Counted from the stretch's first letter, positions 1-8,204 are shown. The stretch is 22,456 bases of DNA from an uncultured Geobacter sp. (GCA_937886325.1 CALABV010000120.1:1-22456); one strand, 5' to 3'. The notes: generated by a model from the sequence alone, not told the origin. Made by a program: numbers and translations.

Positions 1-524
1 CGCAACGCGGCAACCTGTTCATCGCACAGAAGATCGGGTTCCACCGTAGTGCGGAAGCGGTGCAGCACCCCGCTTGCCCGCACCAGGGCGGCGCTCCGCT
101 CCGCCGCCTCGCCGCTGCCGGGCACGCAGGTAATCCGATCGTAGTCGGGAAAGGTGGTCTTGATGTCCATGCCGACCCAGTCCAGGTGGGACAAGAGCTC
201 CCGCAGGGCCTCCGGAAAGGCGCCGCCGGTATGGAGCCCGATCCGGAACCCAAAGTTCCTCACATCGCGGACCGCATGAATGAGCCCCGGCTGCATGGTG
301 GGCTCGCCTCCGCTGAACACCACGGCGTCCAGCACGCCGCGCCTTCGGCCGAGAAATGCCAGGACTTCATCCCAGGGAATCGCGCCGGGAGCCGCGGCAT
401 CCAGCAGTTCCCGGTTGTGGCAGTAGCGGCAGCGCCAGGGGCATCCCTGGCAGAACACCACCGCGGCCAGGTGATCCGGGTAGTCGATTGTGGTGAAGGG
501 GACCAGGCCGCCGACCTTCAGCAT
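1..524 (-). CDS. nrdG: Anaerobic ribonucleotide reductase activating protein (partial, 3' end outside window)
   Basis: Radical SAM activase that installs the glycyl radical on class III ribonucleotide reductase. The first 174 codons are visible and the rest lies beyond the left edge. The N-terminus reads MLKVGGLVPFTTIDYPDHLA, followed by a CxxxCxxC [4Fe-4S]/SAM motif at C28, C32 and C35 (CPWRCRYC). A second motif, FSGGEPTMQP, is the SAM-binding GGE motif, and GMDIKTTFPDY follows as in one-component NrdG/PflA-like activases. The ATG (524-522) overlaps the nrdD stop by 7 bases (ATGCTGA), so the two are almost certainly translationally coupled. The start is supported by this overlap and by the family N-terminus; the upstream Shine-Dalgarno sequence is weak. 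The neighbouring nrdD leaves little doubt about its partner. Confidence 0.93.
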   Translation of the reverse strand, partial: MLKVGGLVPFTTIDYPDHLAAVVFCQGCPWRCRYCHNRELLDAAAPGAIPWDEVLAFLGRRRGVLDAVVFSGGEPTMQPGLIHAVRDVRNFGFRIGLHTGGAFPEALRELLSHLDWVGMDIKTTFPDYDRITCVPGSGEAAERSAALVRASGVLHRFRTTVEPDLLCDEQVAAL

Positions 525-2653
525 GCTTTTTCCGCCGCGGGTGTTTCCAGGAAGAAGCGCCGCTGACGGTGCTCGGCCTTCTTGCCGATATTGAACGATT
601 CCACCGGCCGGTGGTAGCCCATGACCCGTGTCCAGACCTCGCAGGGCTGGGAAGTGGGTGAGCACAACGGACAGAAGGGATGTTCCCCCGGCAGATAGCC
701 GTGTTTCGGGCAGATGGAGAAGGTGGGCGTAATGGTCAGGTACGGGATGCGGTAGTTCTCCAGCACCCGTCGCACCAGCCTGCGGCAGGCCGCGGCGCCG
801 GATACCGGCTCGCCCAGGTAGAGGTGGAACACCGTGCCGCCCGTGTACTTGCGCTGGAGCTCCTCCTGCAGCTCCAGCGCCTCGAAGGGGTCGTCGGTAA
901 AGCCGACCGGCAACTGGGAGGAGTTGGTATAGTAGGGCGCTTCTGCGGTACCGGCCTGGAGGATGCCGGCGAACCGCTTGCAATCCTCGCGGGCGAAGCG
1001 GTAGGTGGTCCCTTCGGCAGGGGTTGCCTCCAGGTTGTACATATGGCCGGTCTCCTCCTGGAAGAGCAGCAGCCGTTCTCGGATGTGGTCCAGGCAGCGG
1101 CAGGCCAGGGCCCGCCCCTCGTCCGTGGCGATGTCATGGCGGTCGTTGGAGAAGTTGCGGATCATCTCGTTGATGCCGTTCACGCCCACCGTGGAGAAGT
1201 GGTTGCGCAGGGTGCCCAGGTATCGCCGCGTGTAAGGAAACAGGCCGCCGTCCATGTGGCGTCGGATCTCCTTGCGCTTGATCTCCAGGCTGGTTCTCGC
1301 CAACTCCAGCAACCCGTCCAGGCGGCGGAACAGGGCGGCCTCGTCCCCCCGGTGCTGATATCCGAGCCGGGCGCAGTTGACCGTCACCACGCCGATGGAG
1401 CCGGTCTGCTCGGCAGAGCCGAACAGTCCGTTGCCGCGCTTCAGCAGCTCCCGCAGGTCCAGCTGCAGGCGGCAGCACATGGAGCGGACCATGTTGGGGG
1501 AAAGCTCCGAGTTGAGAAAGTTCTGGAAGTAGGGGAGCCCGTAGCGGGCGGTCATTGCGAACAGCAGCTCGGCGTTTTCGCTCTCCCAGGGGAAGTCGGC
1601 GCTGATGTTGTAGGTGGGGATGGGGAAGGTGAAGACCCGCCCCTTGTCGTCCCCGGCGGTCATGACCTCGATATAGGCCCGGTTGATCATGTCCATCTCG
1701 GCCTGGAGCTCTCCGTAGCTGAACGGCATCTCCTCGCCGCCGATCACCGGGACCTGGGCGCGCAGGTCCGCGGGGCAGACCCAGTCGAAGGTCAGGTTGG
1801 TGAAGGGCGTCTGGGTGCCCCATCGCGAGGGAACGTTCAGGTTGAACACCAGTTCCTGGATGTGCTGCCGCACCTCTTCATATAAAAGCCCGTCCTTTCT
1901 CACGAACGGCGCCATGTAGGTGTCGAAGGAGCTGAAGGCCTGGGCGCCGGCCCACTCGTTCTGCAGGGTGCCGAGGAAGTTGACGATCTGGCCCACGGCG
2001 CTGGACATGTGGCGTGGCGGACCCGCCTCCACCTTGCCGGCCACGCCGTTGAACCCCTCGGCCAGCAGAGCCCGCAAGGACCAGCCTGCGCAGTAGCCGG
2101 ACAGCATGTCCAGGTCGTGGATGTGGATGCTTCCGTCACGGTGCGCCTCGCCCACTTCCGGCGGGTAGACGTGGTTGAGCCAGTAGTTGGCGACCACCTT
2201 GCCCGAGACATTGAGGATCAGCCCGCCCAGGGAGTACCCCTGGTTGGCGTTGGCGTTGACCCGCCAGTCGGACTGTTCCAAGTACTCGTTAACCGACGCG
2301 GCCACGTCCACCAGGGTCTTTCGGTCCCGGCGCAGCTTGTGGCGCTGTTCGCGGTACACGATGTAGGCGCGGGCGGTCTTCAGGTGGTTGGCGGAAATCA
2401 ACGACTGTTCCACCACGTCCTGGATGTTTTCGATGTGCGGAGGGGTCTCGCCGAACTTGTGGCGCAGCACCTTCAGCACCTGGCCGGTCAGAAGACCCGC
2501 CTCGTCTCCGTCGAACTCGCCGGTGGCCTCCCCGGCCCGCCTGATGGCGGAACGGATCTTGTCAGCCTCGAACGGGACCGTGGAACCGTCGCGTTTCATC
2601 ACGCTCCGCAATGGACAGATCCGGCTCTCCTTCTCGCGCGCCGCATTGTTCAT
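518..2653 (-). CDS. nrdD: Anaerobic (class III) ribonucleoside-triphosphate reductase
   Basis: Oxygen-sensitive glycyl-radical enzyme that reduces ribonucleoside triphosphates to deoxyribonucleotides; it does not need B12. The protein is 711 residues, typical for NrdD. Residues about 13-105 form an ATP-cone regulatory domain (KRDGSTVPFEADKIRSAI). The catalytic barrel follows, with NVPSRWGTQTPFTNLTFDW and a Cys-rich RSMCCRLQLDL segment that carries candidate thiyl/active-site cysteines. Near the C-terminus come TPTFSICPKHGYL and CPLC (zinc site), then the glycyl-radical motif RVMGY with the Gly at about residue 679. The start is set by a strong AAGGAGGT at 2663-2670, ten bases upstream of the ATG. 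It overlaps nrdG. The gap to the upstream cbiZ is 101 bases with no convincing terminator, so it may be read from the B12-riboswitch transcript (inference). Confidence 0.97.
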   Translation of the reverse strand: MNNAAREKESRICPLRSVMKRDGSTVPFEADKIRSAIRRAGEATGEFDGDEAGLLTGQVLKVLRHKFGETPPHIENIQDVVEQSLISANHLKTARAYIVYREQRHKLRRDRKTLVDVAASVNEYLEQSDWRVNANANQGYSLGGLILNVSGKVVANYWLNHVYPPEVGEAHRDGSIHIHDLDMLSGYCAGWSLRALLAEGFNGVAGKVEAGPPRHMSSAVGQIVNFLGTLQNEWAGAQAFSSFDTYMAPFVRKDGLLYEEVRQHIQELVFNLNVPSRWGTQTPFTNLTFDWVCPADLRAQVPVIGGEEMPFSYGELQAEMDMINRAYIEVMTAGDDKGRVFTFPIPTYNISADFPWESENAELLFAMTARYGLPYFQNFLNSELSPNMVRSMCCRLQLDLRELLKRGNGLFGSAEQTGSIGVVTVNCARLGYQHRGDEAALFRRLDGLLELARTSLEIKRKEIRRHMDGGLFPYTRRYLGTLRNHFSTVGVNGINEMIRNFSNDRHDIATDEGRALACRCLDHIRERLLLFQEETGHMYNLEATPAEGTTYRFAREDCKRFAGILQAGTAEAPYYTNSSQLPVGFTDDPFEALELQEELQRKYTGGTVFHLYLGEPVSGAAACRRLVRRVLENYRIPYLTITPTFSICPKHGYLPGEHPFCPLCSPTSQPCEVWTRVMGYHRPVESFNIGKKAEHRQRRFFLETPAAEKAC

Positions 2654-2662
2654 GGTTTTGGT

Positions 2663-2670
2663 ACCTCCTT
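2663..2670 (-). promoter_or_regulatory. Strong ribosome binding site of nrdD
   Basis: AAGGAGGT on the minus strand, nine bases from the ATG ending at 2651. It is a near-perfect match to the anti-Shine-Dalgarno sequence and fixes the nrdD start. Confidence 0.85.
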
Positions 2671-2754
2671 GAGTGGTATCGCGGTTCTAAAACGGCGACA
2701 GGCCGAGATCTCAGACATGCCGCGGGGCAACAATGCCTGATACGCCCGCACGTT

Positions 2755-3582
2755 TCATCCCCGCATCAGTCTGAATCCGTTCTGCCTGCCCAGCGCTTCG
2801 ATCACCGCTCGATGCACGGCGCGACCGATCAGACAGCCTATACGGCCGTGCCCGCCCGTATAGGTAACCTTCGGACCGCTGTTCCCCGATGCGATAATGA
2901 CGTTGTCCGTGCCGGTGCCCGTTGCCTGGATGCCTTTCGTGTAGCTGCTGGGGACCATCAGGTCCTCGAATGCCGCCGTTTTCGCCTCGGTCACCGTGAT
3001 TATCGCCCGCGCCATGGCCGCGTGGCTAAGTCGGGCGTTTGTCAGGATGATGATGTTGACCGTACCGGCCGGACCGATGTCGGTCTCCATCGCGGTACCC
3101 TCGTCCCGGCCGATCCTGAGGGCATTGGTTTCGGCGCCCGCCGTCACCAGCGCGGCTACCGTGAACGGAGGCCACTTCCAGGTCACGATCACACCGTTAT
3201 CCAAATCCGCCGCGGTGCCCATGTGCGCAAGTTCCGCAACGGAGATCCCGAGGCGGACGGCCGCTGTTTTCCTGGTCCCTTCGAGATAGCGCCTGCCTCC
3301 GCAGACACGCCCGTCTTTCACCGCTTCTTCCGCCTTATGCCAGAGATCGGGGTGGGCCGCATGGTTCATGAGGGCCCGAGCGCGGAGAAAACCGTTGTTT
3401 GTGCCGAGAACCCGTCGCCGACCGGAAAACCGCACCAACATCGTCTTCTCCCACAGGGTGTCCCGTTCAGCGCGATCCACCAGCACAACTGCGTCAAGCT
3501 CCTTCTCCAGGGTAATATCGGCCGAAAACGAAACGGAGGTGTATGGCAGTTGCACACCATCCGCCGACATACGTCTCTCCAT
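2755..3582 (-). CDS. cbiZ: Adenosylcobinamide amidohydrolase, CbiZ family
   Basis: CbiZ hydrolyses the aminopropanol side chain of (adenosyl)cobinamide to give adenosylcobyric acid, which lets cells salvage or remodel imported corrinoids. The chosen form is 275 residues. Family motifs are clear: VRFSGRRRVLGTNNGF (about 50-65), VTAGAETNALRIGRDEG (about 146-162), NIIILTNARLSHAAMARAI, and the signature ATGTGTDNVII (220-230). I chose the ATG at 3582 because GGAGG lies five bases upstream; an in-frame ATG at 3570 is also possible. A longer reading from 3648 has no ribosome binding site. The gene lies 73 bases after the metE remnant, downstream of a cobalamin riboswitch and close to the btu import genes, which fits corrinoid salvage. 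Confidence 0.9.
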   Translation of the reverse strand: MERRMSADGVQLPYTSVSFSADITLEKELDAVVLVDRAERDTLWEKTMLVRFSGRRRVLGTNNGFLRARALMNHAAHPDLWHKAEEAVKDGRVCGGRRYLEGTRKTAAVRLGISVAELAHMGTAADLDNGVIVTWKWPPFTVAALVTAGAETNALRIGRDEGTAMETDIGPAGTVNIIILTNARLSHAAMARAIITVTEAKTAAFEDLMVPSSYTKGIQATGTGTDNVIIASGNSGPKVTYTGGHGRIGCLIGRAVHRAVIEALGRQNGFRLMRG

Positions 3583-3654
3583 ACGAACCTCCATTGCATG
3601 TATCCGGCGAAATGCGGAGCAACCGAGTGGGTTGCCCCGCAACGGCATGATACG

Positions 3655-4529
3655 TTACGATAGTGTAAGAAGACCGCTATTTTCCACCGCACCCTTCAGC
3701 TCGGAGCGGACCAGCCTGGCCGCGGCCGCCATGTTGCGCAGCGCCTTTTTCGTTTCCGGCCAGCCCCTGGTTTTGAGACCGCAATCAGGGTTGACCCAGA
3801 GCCGCTCCGCCGGAATGACGGCGACGGCGGCCCTGATGAGACCGGCGATTTCTTCTACTCCGGGCACACGGGGACTATGGATGTCGTAAACACCGGGGCC
3901 TATCTCGTTGGGATACTCGAATTCCCGGAACGCCTCCAGCAGCCCCATCCTGCTCCGGCTGGACTCGATGCTGATAACATCCGCGTCCATGGCGGCTATC
4001 CAGCGCACTATCGGTCCGCCCCCTTGTACTCCTTGCCCAGGCAGAGCAGGGTGATCGGGCCGAGCAGTACCGGCTTCGGCCTGAGACCGAGCGCCCGCGC
4101 CCGGCGCGCATCATCGGCGATCACGCTGTTACTCCTCCTGATACTCATGTCCGGAGTGAACTCGGGGATCAGGTAGTGGTAATTGGTGTCGAACCACTTG
4201 GTCATTTCCATTGCCGGGACATCGGCGTCCGCGTCGCCACGGGCCATGCGAAAATAGCGATCCATATCGGACCCGGTAGCCGCAAAGCGTCGCGGCGTCA
4301 TGCCGAGCATGGCAATCGTGTCCAGCACATGGTCGTAGAAGGAAAAATCCCCCACTGCTACCAGGGACAACCCTGCTTCTTTCTGAATACGCCAGTGGCG
4401 TCCCTTGAGCGCATCCCCTACGGCGTTCAGCCACGGCAGGGAACTTCTTCCTTTCCAGTAACTCTCCAGCGCCTTCTTCAGTTCACGATCGGCGCCAATC
4501 CGGGGGAAACCCGGTATATGTGCTTCCAT
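3655..4529 (-). pseudogene. metE: metE remnant: B12-independent methionine synthase with large internal deletion and frameshift
   Basis: The two ends of MetE are joined out of frame. From the ATG at 4529, 173 residues match the MetE N-terminus (GFPRIGADRELKKALESYW, VGDFSFYDHVLD, EMTKWFDTNYHYLIPEF, VLLGPIT), ending at a TAG (4010-4008). One frame over, residues from about 4016 down to the stop at 3655 match the extreme C-terminus (IAAMDADVISIE, YPNEIGPGVYDIHSP, VNPDCGLKTRGWPE). Compared with the roughly 750-residue enzyme, about 470 central residues are gone, including the HxC zinc ligands (His641 and Cys643 in E. coli numbering); only the Glu665 and Cys726 equivalents remain. A GTG at 4008 overlaps the TAG, so the tail could in principle be translated, but no methyl transfer is possible. 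A good AAGGAG ribosome binding site precedes the ATG. The surviving ends are well conserved, so the deletion looks recent. Confidence 0.92.
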
Positions 4530-4582
4530 TTAGACAACTCCTTTTCTTGTAGTCTTTTTCGCGAGACTTCTCTTCCCCGCTG

Positions 4583-4742
4583 AACAGGACGTCTTCTGGC
4601 TTCCGGTTCCCGCATGCCCGCGCCTTCCCGTTTCCAAAGAAACAGTGGCTTGGGCGGGATTTCCACCGGTTACAGCGGCGCGCCCGCGACGGATTCTCAC
4701 CGTCTTCCGTTTCCCGTTCAACACCGTATGCAACTTCACGTG
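4583..4742 (-). ncRNA. Cobalamin (adenosylcobalamin) riboswitch upstream of metE remnant/cbiZ
   Basis: On the minus strand the conserved cobalamin aptamer elements occur in order: GGTGAGAATCC (4701-4691), GCTGTAACCGG (4676-4666), AAGCCACTG (4651-4643) and a B12 box AGCCAGAAGACGTCC (4601-4587). The aptamer ends about 55 bases before the metE remnant ATG. metE is a classical target of this riboswitch, which represses the B12-independent enzyme when B12 is plentiful. It now heads a gene remnant and cbiZ. Exact ends are estimates. Confidence 0.92.
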
Positions 4743-4828
4743 CCGATTATTTCCCGACCGGAACGATCCGGGCCGCATCACCTCCTTTCATCCCTATTTA
4801 GTTTCCATCCGGAAACTCCGGGTGGACA

Positions 4829-5608
4829 CTATTGTGCGCTGAGAACAAACCGTACCCTGAGCAGCGCCCGCGAGGGGGTTCCACGCCCGTTCTTCGTGGC
4901 GGGGGAAAAAGTCGAGCGCCTGACAGCGTCGATGGCCGCTTCGGTAAAACCATATCCGGCGCCGCGCACGACTTCCACCCGCTCCAGGCCTCCATCTCCA
5001 TCGATTGTCAGTCGCAGGGTCACCGCCCCCTCCTGCCCGAAACGGCGCGCAGCGGCGGGATAAACCGGCATGGCGCGATGGAGAAAGTACGCGGCGGCTC
5101 GGCCGCCGATAACCGGCTCATCCCCGGGGACACCGGTGCTTTCCTTCCCGATGGAAAGAGAGTGTGAATTCCCGCTCGCTGCGGCTCCCGACGCTCCATT
5201 CACCGAGGGAAGCGGGGATGCTATCTCAACCGATGAACCGGCGCCGCGGCTTGCCGGCTTCTGGGAACCGCCGTTCTGCCGGGAGGCAACCTGCCGGGCC
5301 GGCAGCAGGGCGGAACGGCTCTCCTTGATTGCCGATCCGGCCTCATCGGCCCCTCGAGTTCTTCGCGACCGACGTTTCCCGCCGGAAGGGAGCCGGGATA
5401 TGGCAGTCCGTCGCGTGTCGGTTTGGACGGAAAGACCGGGCGGACAACCAACCAACTCTACGAGGATCGCATCCCGGCCGGGTTTGGTCTCATGTTTCTC
5501 CGGAAACAGAAGGAAAATCATCAGGATGTGGCAAACGAGGGAGGCGAGCAGGCATCCGCCAAGGCCCCTGTTCCGGATTTTCAGGAAAGGCGCCGCCCTC
5601 TTAATCAT
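4829..5608 (-). CDS. tonB: TonB-family energy transducer of the corrinoid uptake operon
   Basis: Couples the inner-membrane proton motive force to the TonB-dependent receptor BtuB. The 259-residue form has one N-terminal membrane segment (GGCLLASLVCHILMIFLLF, about 15-33), a long low-complexity Ser/Gly/Ala/Arg-rich periplasmic linker, and a C-terminal TonB domain (YPAAARRFGQEGAVTLRLTI, then VRRSTFSPA). I prefer the ATG at 5608 because it forms an ATGA overlap with the stop of the upstream btuD; a GTG at 5620 would add four residues. It is the last gene of the btuB-F-C-D-tonB series. No ExbB/ExbD genes are present here, so it must use a set encoded elsewhere. Confidence 0.85.
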   Translation of the reverse strand: MIKRAAPFLKIRNRGLGGCLLASLVCHILMIFLLFPEKHETKPGRDAILVELVGCPPGLSVQTDTRRTAISRLPSGGKRRSRRTRGADEAGSAIKESRSALLPARQVASRQNGGSQKPASRGAGSSVEIASPLPSVNGASGAAASGNSHSLSIGKESTGVPGDEPVIGGRAAAYFLHRAMPVYPAAARRFGQEGAVTLRLTIDGDGGLERVEVVRGAGYGFTEAAIDAVRRSTFSPATKNGRGTPSRALLRVRFVLSAQ

Positions 5609-6321
5609 CTCTCGCCCCACAAGGGAAGCCGCCGGTCCAGTTCGAAGGCCGTCCGAATCAACTCCGGCTCCAGGACGCCGGCGGGCGGTCCGTCCCTCAG
5701 GATTTTCCCTTTCCTGATCAACAGCAGCCGGTCCAGTTCGCGGGCCAGAGACAGGTCATGGAGGGACAGGAGTATGGCCATGGGCCTTTCCCGCCGCAGC
5801 CGTTCCAGGAGGTCCAGCAGTTCGTACCTGAAGCGCAGATCCAGCCCGGCCAGCGGCTCGTCCAGTAGCAGCACCGACCCTCCCTGGGCAAGTACCATGG
5901 CGAGAAAGGCGCGCCTCCGTTCTCCTCCGCTGAGCCGGTTGACGGGTGTATCCCGGTACGCGGTCAACCCGGTGTGGCGCAGGGCATCACCACAGGAAGC
6001 CTCACCCGCTCCGGACGCCGCGGCCCCCATGGCAACCAGTTCGCCGACCCGGAACGGGAGCGATGCGTCGATTGCCTGGGGGAGGTAGCCAAGCCTGCCC
6101 GCCCGTTCCCTCCCGCGCCACTCGCCGACCGGTCGTCCCCCCAGCGCCACGGAGCCGGAGCCGGGCCTGAGGATTCCCGCGCCGAGACGAAGGAGAGTGG
6201 ACTTGCCGGAGCCGTTGGCGCCGACGAGCCCCACCAGTTCGCCTTCACGAAGGGAAAAGGAGAGGTCGCTAACGAAGGGAGATGCGGTATAGGAGAAAGA
6301 CACCTCGTTGAAGCTCAGCAT
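5605..6321 (-). CDS. btuD: Cobalamin/corrinoid ABC transporter ATP-binding protein
   Basis: ATPase that powers inner-membrane corrinoid import with BtuC and BtuF. The 238-residue protein has Walker A GANGSGKST (34-42), a Q-loop at Q82 (GYLPQAIDAS), the ABC signature LSGGERRR (130-137), Walker B LLLDEP (151-156) and an H-loop LSLHDLSLA. The sequence is of the BtuD/FecE/FhuC type. The ATG overlaps the end of btuC by 7 bases and its stop overlaps tonB by 4, so the genes are cotranscribed. By family alone a siderophore or heme system would also be possible; the neighbouring btuB leader with cobalamin riboswitches decides for corrinoids. Confidence 0.92.
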   Translation of the reverse strand: MLSFNEVSFSYTASPFVSDLSFSLREGELVGLVGANGSGKSTLLRLGAGILRPGSGSVALGGRPVGEWRGRERAGRLGYLPQAIDASLPFRVGELVAMGAAASGAGEASCGDALRHTGLTAYRDTPVNRLSGGERRRAFLAMVLAQGGSVLLLDEPLAGLDLRFRYELLDLLERLRRERPMAILLSLHDLSLARELDRLLLIRKGKILRDGPPAGVLEPELIRTAFELDRRLPLWGER

Positions 6322-7286
6322 GTTTCCGCTCCGCCTCGATCCCGGTTGCGGAGCAGCACCAGGAACCAGGGCGCGCCGATGAGGGCGGTCACCACGCCTG
6401 CGGGTATCTCCAATGGCGGCAGGACGCTCCTCCCCACGGTGTCGGCCAGACAGAGAATCATCCCTCCCCCAAGCGCCGACAGCGGCAGCACGCGTCCCGC
6501 ATCCGAACCCGCCAGGAGCCTGACCCCGTGAGGGACGATCAGTCCGACGAAGCCTACGATTCCACCCAGCGCCACCGAAGCGGCGGTCAGCAGCGAGGCT
6601 GCCAGCACCAGCAGGCCCCGTTCCCTGCCCGGCTCCAGACCGAGGCCGAATGCGGCCTCATCGCCGAGCGCAAGGGCGTTGAGCGCGCGTGAGCGTCCAA
6701 AGCCCAGGATGAAACCGGCAAGCATGAGAAGGGCCGCGGCCGGAACCAGGGTCCAGTCGGCGGAAGCCAGGTCACCGGACATCCAGAGAATCGCCCGTTT
6801 CACTCCATCCGCGCTTGCCAGACTCATCAGCAGCATCAGAACGGCGGAAAGAAAGAAGCTCACCCCTATGCCGGACAGGAGGAGACGCTCCCTGGCCGCC
6901 CCCCAGCCGTTGCGCCCCAGCAGGCCCACCACCGCGCTCGCGAGCAGTGCGCCGAACAATGCCAGGGAAGGAACCAGCCAGAATGACCCCCCTCCCGTTG
7001 TCAGGAGCCCGAAAGCGGCAGCCAACGCGGCCCCGCTGGAGGTACCCAGAACGTAGGGGTCGGCAAGGGGATTGCGGAACACTCCCTGGAGCACCGTGCC
7101 CGACGCTCCCAGTGCCGCTCCCATGAACAGGGCCACAACCACACGCGGCAGCCGGAGATCCGTGAGAATCCGCCACTGGAGAGGGTCGGCGGAGAAGGGG
7201 TTGATCATCAAGGGGCCGACGGAAAGGGAGAGCAGGACTACCAGGACCAAGGCCGCGCTCATAGTGAACAGGGGGCGACTCTTCAT
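6315..7286 (-). CDS. btuC: Cobalamin/corrinoid ABC transporter permease (FecCD/BtuC family)
   Basis: Inner-membrane permease of the corrinoid importer. It is 323 residues, almost entirely hydrophobic helices, with the FecCD-family landmarks LRLPRVVVALFMGAALGASG, GVFRNPLADPYVLGTSSGAALAA, a late GGIVGFVGLIVPHGVRLL and a C-terminal PPLEIPAGVVTALIGAPWFLVLL. The start ATG overlaps the btuF stop by 4 bases (ATGA). As with btuD, the substrate comes from context rather than from the sequence itself. Confidence 0.93.
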   Translation of the reverse strand: MKSRPLFTMSAALVLVVLLSLSVGPLMINPFSADPLQWRILTDLRLPRVVVALFMGAALGASGTVLQGVFRNPLADPYVLGTSSGAALAAAFGLLTTGGGSFWLVPSLALFGALLASAVVGLLGRNGWGAARERLLLSGIGVSFFLSAVLMLLMSLASADGVKRAILWMSGDLASADWTLVPAAALLMLAGFILGFGRSRALNALALGDEAAFGLGLEPGRERGLLVLAASLLTAASVALGGIVGFVGLIVPHGVRLLAGSDAGRVLPLSALGGGMILCLADTVGRSVLPPLEIPAGVVTALIGAPWFLVLLRNRDRGGAETC

Positions 7287-8155
7287 GACCCGCTCCCCTT
7301 CCGTCGCATCGGTTTTTCGGGGAGGAACCGCTCCGCGCAGCGGCGCAGCTCTCCGATTCCCTCGGGAATCCGGGGGCCGGAACGGTAGAGGGCATCGCCG
7401 ACGTAACAGATCCGCCCCTCGCGCACCGCGTCCACCGACGCCAGCCGCCGGAGCAGTTTTTCCATGGGGAAGATGCGGGCATGTCCCGAACCGACCACCA
7501 GAATCTCGGGATTGCGCTCCGTCACGGCCTCCAGTGACAGCCGGGGATAGGTTCCCGGCGCCTCTGAAGCAATGTTACGGAATCCGACGAGGCGGAGGGC
7601 ATCATCGATGAGCGTTCCCGAACCGGCGGTCACCAGGGGATCGGGCCAGATGACGAACAGGGCGCGATACGCCGTTTGTTTTCTCTCCGCCGTACGCAGT
7701 GACTGCTCGATGCGGGCCGCCAGCCGCTCGCCTTTGACCGCGATGCCGAGGTCACGGCCCAGCCGTCGTATCCCCGTGGCCAGACCGGACAAGCGCGAAG
7801 CGCGAAACAGCGCGGTTCTGATCCCCAGCCGTTCCAGACGGCCCGCGAAATTGTGACCGCTCCCTTCCTCGTCCACTACCACCAGATCGGGTCGCAGTTC
7901 GAGTATCCTTTCCAGAGACGGGTTGGCCGGACCGCCAACGGTCGGTTTCCCCCGCACCGAAGCCGGGTAATCGCAGAATGTGGTTACGCCGACCAGGTTC
8001 CGTTCCAGTCCCAGGGCGCAGATCACCTCGGTGACGTTGGGCGCCAGGGAGACGATCCTGGCGGGGGGAGCGGCACGGCAGACGCCGGCCCATGCAATGA
8101 GAAGCATCAAACAGAAGAGAATCGGTTTCACGGGTGACTCGTTTCGAAAACGCAT
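7283..8155 (-). CDS. btuF: Periplasmic corrinoid-binding protein (BtuF-like)
   Basis: Type III substrate-binding protein that hands corrinoids from BtuB to BtuCD. From the ATG at 8155 the protein is 290 residues, starting MRFRNESPVKPILFCLMLLIAWAGVCRA, a clear signal peptide. The mature part holds RIVSLAPNVTEVICALGL, VGVTTFCDYPASVR and SLERILELRPDLVVV, typical of BtuF/FecB proteins. A TTG-initiated extension to 8191 stays in frame, but it would begin inside an inverted repeat (8174-8204), so I reject it. No ideal ribosome binding site is visible for 8155. The stop overlaps btuC. Confidence 0.9.
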   Translation of the reverse strand: MRFRNESPVKPILFCLMLLIAWAGVCRAAPPARIVSLAPNVTEVICALGLERNLVGVTTFCDYPASVRGKPTVGGPANPSLERILELRPDLVVVDEEGSGHNFAGRLERLGIRTALFRASRLSGLATGIRRLGRDLGIAVKGERLAARIEQSLRTAERKQTAYRALFVIWPDPLVTAGSGTLIDDALRLVGFRNIASEAPGTYPRLSLEAVTERNPEILVVGSGHARIFPMEKLLRRLASVDAVREGRICYVGDALYRSGPRIPEGIGELRRCAERFLPEKPMRRKGSGS

Positions 8156-8173
8156 GCTGAAGTAAACTCCGGA

Positions 8174-8204
8174 GACCTTCCGGGTTTTCAAAACCCGGCA
8201 GGTC
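8174..8204 (-). other. 31-base inverted repeat between btuB and btuF
   Basis: Two arms, GACCT-x-CCGGGTTTT and AAAACCCGG-x-AGGTC, are symmetric around 8189 with a single mismatch pair and a one-base centre. It lies in the 77-base gap between the btuB stop and the btuF start. There is no T-tract on the minus strand, so it is not a standard terminator. An mRNA-stabilising or processing hairpin, or a protein-binding dyad, would fit. Confidence 0.6.

Noticed and set aside
60..566. Plus-strand frame across the nrdG start
   Set aside because: Antisense to the clear NrdG radical SAM reading; no recognisable features.
680..1885. Long plus-strand open frame antisense to nrdD
   Set aside because: It is a shadow of nrdD: low-complexity Gly/Val/Gln composition, no ribosome binding site, no family motifs, while the minus strand encodes a full NrdD.
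2723..2752. GCGGG...CCCGC hairpin between cbiZ and nrdD as a terminator
   Set aside because: Only five clean pairs with a bulge and no T-tract, so read-through into nrdD remains likely.
4530..4781. Minus-strand frame with an AAAGGAGGT-like site at its start, running through the third riboswitch
   Set aside because: Its codons cover conserved aptamer bases, which are explained by RNA structure; the peptide is Arg-rich and unlike a protein family.
4800..4817. Inverted repeat AGTTTCC-GGAT-GGAAACT after tonB as a terminator
   Set aside because: A short 7-bp stem of moderate stability with no T-tract on the minus strand; not enough to call termination.
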